Shown: positions 45,231-49,517 of the stretch, piece by piece
Position numbering within the stretch: the first letter of the stretch is position 1
Layout: the number at the start of each line of letters is the position of its first letter
NCBI GenBank assembly: GCA_001687465.1
Contig: LVLI01000591.1
Location: 1-49,517 of the forward strand
Source of the DNA: Halocafeteria seosinensis
Taxonomy: Eukaryota > Sar > Bigyra > Bicosoecida
DNA: 49,517 bases
Reading direction: 5' to 3'
Notes under the pieces: generated by a model
What the model was told of the DNA's origin: nothing
Seen by the model: only the letters and a program-made list of their open reading frames with translations
Databases searched by the model: none
Program-made: the position numbers and the translations under genes

Positions 45231-46298
45231 GAATGCCGAGACAGAATTTACCCAACGCTTCCGCATAATCGTGAGCTCTTGAAGTGCACCCGTAACACAT
45301 CCATAGGTGTTGAAAAGTGGAGGAATATGCGGAGAAACAGCCAGCGAAGCCGCAGGTGTTCTCGCAGCGGGCAGTATTTTATATGGTAGCTTCTCTGGGC
45401 TTACGAGCTCCGCCAGCGAGCGAAGTGAATGAAAGTGTTAGGCCTGGGTTAGGCGACGTGAATCACGATGCACTTTGGTTCTAGCTATATGGCAGTCCGT
45501 TCTGCCACAGTACCGAGCATCGTCGTGGAGGGAGTCCAGGTACAATGTTATTATGTGCGGTAGCAGAGCGCTCCTCAATCCTGAAGCGACCTATTCCGTC
45601 GCAACACGAAACGGTAGCGTCGTCTTCTCGGCTGAAGTTGCCATTTTCATTGATGGGGCCCTCTGTGATACTCCAGTGCTCGTGTTCCTGCTAAGTATTT
45701 TAGATGGTGATGTTCGAGTTCACTGGGAAGCTAATGTCAGTGTCCCGGTAGCAATGTCGACAACCCAGTCTAAGGACGAAGAGTAAATGTGCCATGGAGT
45801 ACTACCTGCCTCTTCGTCCGCTCCCAAACGAGGTCGCCGCCAATTCCCGGGACAACCTGACGCCACTTGGTTCCCGCACCGTGGAACCTCTGCGGCGGCC
45901 TCTGTGTTCTGCGGGTGCACTCGTCGTTTGACACGTGTACAGCGCGGCCGCTAATCCGAAGTACAAACGCTAATACTAAAATACTTTGCTGCGAATTGAA
46001 TTGGTAATAACAATCTGTAATTTAGATGGGTAGGTAGACTGCTTATTAAAAACTCCGGTTTTATACCAAAAAAAAAAAAAAATTCCAAAGCGACAGAGCG
46101 CTGTTCACCAGCCTCATTTCTTGTGATATACCCACTCCGGAGACTGACGGGAGTCTTGGTCTCTGGATTGTATCCTATAAACATTCAAACCTGCAGGTAC
46201 TTTCGTATGCCTTTGAATTGGCGTTCACAGGGCGTGTGCTGCGTACTGTATGCGTTGCATTCGCATCGGCAGAACAATTGCGTTCAACACCAACAGTC
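45231..46298. other. Spacer before unit 3
   Basis: Contains dispersed repeat D copy 2 (about 45785-45925, similar to 40720-40840) and a run of about 15 A near 46067-46082. A short frame at 45475-45786 has no family features. It should include the promoter of unit 3. This leader does not resemble that of units 1 and 2. Confidence 0.4.
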
Positions 46299-47678
46299 AT
46301 GGAGATGAACTGGAAGTATGGCGACTGCGTCCCTTTGCCGCACTTTTCATTCGCTATGATTCTTCTGCTCCTGTTGGTCGAGCAGACAAATGGGTCATGT
46401 GTTGTGCATGGAGCGATTAAGAACCCTCGCTTCCAATGCACATACCAACAGGATGGATACACAAGACCGTGCGACTGGAGCTGGAAAGATCACTCTACAG
46501 GCTATAATGACGTTCACAGTCTAGATATCAAACAAGGTACTTACGGCACCTATGATACAACGACAGAGAAGTCGAATGTCGCTGGCACAAACTGGGTAGC
46601 CAATGACTTCGACAACAACGAAATGGTACTTGAGCAAACTGATGTATGCTTATCTGGAAATACCCTGGTGCACACTATAGTCGGAGGGAAGCCAGGTGAC
46701 TATGACAGTGCTGACCGGTCCAATCACAAAGTATACATTGACGGCAACGAGGTAAAAAACTGTGGTTACGTCACCCCGAACGAAGTCGAACCATGTGAAG
46801 TGGATATCAATTCCTACTCAGGAAAGCACACTTTGAAATTCACATGGGAGCAAAGAACAGATGATAGCTTAGGATCTTCAGGCAAAGCGGACTTCAAGAT
46901 CCTTCATGATGGAAGTCGTTGCAGCACTTGTTCTGAAGGCGTTATGGTATCGCCGCAGAGTTGTGACGTGTGCTGCTACAGGAACCACGAGTGCACAGAA
47001 TGTGCCCCAAGTCCAATCCCAACCAATACTTCCACTCTCACCCGCACGCGGACGCCATCAAAGACCCCAACTCCGACAAATACGCGCACTCCATCAAATA
47101 CCGGTACACGGACGCGGACACCCACCCTAAGTAAAACCACCACAAGCACACCAACACCGACGAGAAGCGAAACAATGACTAGAACACCATCCCATACTCA
47201 CACGAAAACACAGACGGAGACTCGAACGCCAACAACAACCAAGAGCTTAACGCGCACGCCATCTAACACCCGAACTCCGTCCCAAACCTCTACCGGAACT
47301 GTGTCAGCAACCATGTCACCTACAAGCAGTTCGAGCCCGTCACATACAGGCACGTGCACACCGACATACGCAGCATTAGCCACCATGGCATCATCTGCTA
47401 CGAGAACTGGACGCATTGCGCCTGACCGAACAGGGAAGTCAATCTCGACTGCAGCTCCCTCCAGCCATATCAACGCCTCGGCGGCTACCGAAACGCGTCG
47501 AAGGGACCAACAGAACCGAGTTGGCCTCCAGTCCCCTGATTCCACACAATGTCGGAATGAGAAACTGAACTTGAAAAGAAGTAGTTGTATCAAAGTAATG
47601 GTCCAACCGTGCGACGAAAGGAAGGGGCAAATTTGGAAAAAAAAGGTGACACGTCGGGAGCGGGCAAGTTCGCAGTAA
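46299..47678 (+). CDS. Surface-protein family unit 3, probably secreted form
   Basis: One exon, 459 residues. A signal peptide (FAMILLLLLVEQTNG) precedes the family outer domain, which starts SCVVHGAIKNPRFQCTYQQD and keeps the same landmarks as unit 2: CLSGNTLVHTIVGG, NHKVYIDGNEVKNCGYV, GKHTLKFTWEQRTDD and the Cys knot CSTCSEGVMVSPQSCDVCCY. A Thr/Pro stalk follows (TRTRTPSKTPTPTNTRTPSN). In place of a transmembrane helix the protein ends in a short basic region (RNEKLNLKRSSCIKVMVQPC; then KKKVTRRERASSQ). With no membrane anchor seen, secretion or cell-wall deposition is likely. A further ATG within the signal (FAM) is an alternative start. The outer domain differs clearly from unit 2, so this is a separate, older branch of the family. 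Confidence 0.8.
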   Translation: MEMNWKYGDCVPLPHFSFAMILLLLLVEQTNGSCVVHGAIKNPRFQCTYQQDGYTRPCDWSWKDHSTGYNDVHSLDIKQGTYGTYDTTTEKSNVAGTNWVANDFDNNEMVLEQTDVCLSGNTLVHTIVGGKPGDYDSADRSNHKVYIDGNEVKNCGYVTPNEVEPCEVDINSYSGKHTLKFTWEQRTDDSLGSSGKADFKILHDGSRCSTCSEGVMVSPQSCDVCCYRNHECTECAPSPIPTNTSTLTRTRTPSKTPTPTNTRTPSNTGTRTRTPTLSKTTTSTPTPTRSETMTRTPSHTHTKTQTETRTPTTTKSLTRTPSNTRTPSQTSTGTVSATMSPTSSSSPSHTGTCTPTYAALATMASSATRTGRIAPDRTGKSISTAAPSSHINASAATETRRRDQQNRVGLQSPDSTQCRNEKLNLKRSSCIKVMVQPCDERKGQIWKKKVTRRERASSQ

Positions 47679-48479
47679 AAGGGTCTGGTGTTGTACCATT
47701 GCTATGGGTGGTTTACGAGTACATGTGTATATACTACCCACTAGGTCACGAACTTCGTCTTGAAGAGCAGTGGGTCGCATCTTAACGGTGAATAACGGTA
47801 CATGTAGTATTGTTGTGCGGTCTGCCAGAACCGGATGGTAACGTACTTCTATTCCGTTTGAAGGCATGAACGACACGAGACCGAGAATCCAGCCCAAGTA
47901 AACCAGGCATATCTCCGGATTCTCCCTTTGTCATAAATGCTTTACACGTGCTCAGAGAATTCGGTGCAATCCGATGCAGATGTTTTTAAAGCGTCGGATA
48001 AGAAGCGTGCTTCTACTCTCCTTCAAAATTTTTGCTTGGGGGCGTACTACACTGTGCGTTAGGCGCTCGACATGCTTATACGCTGTACGCTGCATGGCTA
48101 TCAAAAATATGTCTTATCTTTGCGAGGAAGGCTAAGAGATTCATCGGAGGCTTCACCCGATACAGCCTCTGAATCCGGTGCAAGTAAGAAGGTGTCGAAT
48201 GATTGACAATTGAATGATAGCTTCTTAGTAACCGTCTCGAAAAGCTGGCATTCCTTTGGCGAGATGGTTATCTCGCTGAACTGGACTTCGCGACCCGGCG
48301 ACAGTTGCCGACAGTAAGTGGGACCCACCGGACAAGAGTATCGACCGTAGAACAGCCAATAGGGGCTGGTTCGTGTTGTTGCAACAGAACTGTGGGATGC
48401 TTCTATCACTCATTGTCTTACATACAAATATTTACCTTTATTTAATCCGGGAGTATATCGATCCGTCGCACGAACTTGC
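47679..48479 (+). repeat. 3' flank of unit 3, repeated after unit 1
   Basis: The second copy of the block described at 38956-39560; matched best at 48145-48400. No gene was recognised inside it. Confidence 0.65.
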
Positions 48480-49140
48480 TGTCCGCTAACCACGCTACTA
48501 AAGCACAGCTTCTGCAGACATTTCCAGTGCCATCAAGACTCAACAACTCATAAGCGTACGTTCCCGAGGCTAAGAATAAGAGAGTTGAGAGTGACCGCCC
48601 TGAACGTATTATTCCTGGGATGGCACAGGGAACACGTGGAAGACCCTTCCACTCCCAAGAAGCACAGGAAGCGGATATACGATCCTGTTCTTCAAATTCA
48701 GCAACACCTTCCGCGGCTAAGAATGAAACTGGGTAAGGATCTAGGGTAGAATTCGTTGATTTGTCGGAACAAGCCAAAGCACAGCTCAATTCGAATGACT
48801 TCTTTGAAAAAGCCAACACTTGCAGCCGCTGGGAAAAGCTCTGCGGATACGCCTGTCCTTAAAGTCGCGATAGACCGGAATACTTATCGATCGGACATGA
48901 AAGTAGCTGATAAAACATTTCTGAAACTCCGAGATGGAAAGCACGCCTCCTTGCGGAGCCACCTCCTCTGGTCGAAATTGAATCCTTTGCGGAGCCTGAT
49001 GTTTACTGTCAAACAAGAAATGGGAAGCACGAGCAATTTTTAAGACCTGAAGAAGAGAAACAACTACATTCTGATGAAACAAACAACCGTCTCAGATTCG
49101 CCCGCGCAAGGACGCAGCTGTCGGAGCCCCTACGCGGTCA
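48480..49140 (+). pseudogene. Surface-protein tail-only fragment
   Basis: A copy of the cytoplasmic tail without outer domain or membrane helix. Recognisable stretches are VEFVDLSEQAKAQ, SDMKVADKTFLKLR and the AEPPPLVEIES region (now frameshifted), then NRLRFARARTQ. There is an in-frame stop before VEFVDLS and at least two frame changes, one shared with 44815-45230. It ends where the LINE-type sequence begins. Confidence 0.68.
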
Positions 49141-49517
49141 AAGCGTCCCGACGCAGCGAAGACTCGGGGAGCCAGTTAGGGCTAACCCTAGGCTGAGAAA
49201 CGAAAGGATCGACATAGAACGAGAGTGGCTGCGGAAGCCCACCGAAAACAAGAAGCAACAACAAATCTTTGCAACCCAAAAGATGGACAGCCAATTCAGG
49301 GACCTGCTTGAGGTAGGGCCAAATGACATGAAAACCAGACTTCAAGCTGCACGACAAGATGGCTCCGCCGACTGGCTAATAGCACTCCCCACAAACCNCA
49401 GGAAACAACTCACGGACACGGAATGGAGGATGATGGCGCGCTTACGCCTAGGTCTAAGCGTCACCCCACACCCAATCCCCGACATCTGCCGTCTCTGTTC
49501 AGGGCACACTAATGGCT
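49141..49517 (+). mobile_element. LINE-type (non-LTR) retrotransposon, 3' coding end, runs off the window
   Basis: The frame reads WLRKPTENKKQQQIFATQKM and then ARQDGSADWLIALPTN, LTDTEWRMMARLRLGLSV and PDICRLCSG. The pattern S-A-x-WL-x-A-LPT ... L-T-D-x-E-(x)-R ... LRLGL ... C-x-x-C is what follows the reverse transcriptase in many non-LTR elements. One base (49398) is undetermined. Only this 3' part is in the window, so I cannot tell whether the element is intact. It joins directly to a surface-protein tail fragment. Confidence 0.72.

Noticed and set aside
46067-46082. A-run as the poly(A) tail of a retroposed gene (also 13417-13430)
   Set aside because: No gene copy ends at either run and no flanking target-site duplication was seen.

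Overview
This is nuclear DNA from a eukaryote, most likely a single-celled or simple alga or protist. Genes lie on both strands. Most are broken by short GT-AG introns (about 59-87 nt, one of 130 nt), usually with GTAAGT, GTACGT or GTATGT donors. The protein set includes an RTHAQKYF-type Myb, a Spg1/Tem1 GTPase, Paf1, a BK-type potassium channel and a YjbQ-family enzyme. That mix is compatible with a red alga or a related algal or protist lineage, but I cannot fix the lineage from sequence alone. Exon structures were worked out by hand from splice sites and frame, and every joined CDS below sums to a whole number of codons. I saw no tRNA, rRNA or CRISPR array.

Left part (1-37,000), mostly housekeeping and signalling. 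In order: a BK/Slo-like potassium channel (-, 74-5289); a six-pass membrane protein with a C-terminal WW domain (+, 6864-8887); a decayed unidentified gene with a possible RNase III-like end (-, about 9380-10620); Spg1 GTPase (+, 11176-12127); an intron-rich YjbQ/UPF0047 gene that no long ORF reveals (-, 12290-13196); a Tim17/22/23-like membrane protein (+, 13636-14298); Paf1 (-, 14722-16669); an RTHAQKYF Myb factor (-, 18754-20192); a small chromodomain protein (+, about 22249-22874); a short cullin-like protein with no cullin-homology C-terminus (+, 23805-25047); an intronless 1,489-residue TPR protein (+, 25930-30399); a PH-DH-PH Rho exchange factor (-, 31015-33917); and an FPPxIYYKIF protein resembling the C11orf65/MFI family (+, 34701-37045).

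Right part (37,000-49,517), an accessory cluster. It holds repeated, partly broken copies of one unfamiliar gene family. The intact form has a long N-terminal signal or anchor, an extracellular domain with conserved cysteines, a Cys-rich knot, a Thr/Pro/Ser mucin-like stalk, one transmembrane helix and a basic cytoplasmic tail (41387-43939). A second form (46299-47678) has the same outer domain and stalk but a short basic end and no transmembrane helix, so it is probably secreted. A third copy (37406-38955) is frameshifted by an extra 8 bp. Further fragments join the outer domain directly to the tail (44660-45230) or keep only the tail (48480-49140). Unit 2 carries along a copy of the 3' end of the neighbouring FPPxIYYKIF gene, so the array partly grew by segmental duplication of about 4 kb. 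A LINE-type retrotransposon 3' coding end abuts the last fragment and runs off the window. This surface-protein array, with membrane and secreted forms and modular recombination, is the most unusual part of the window.
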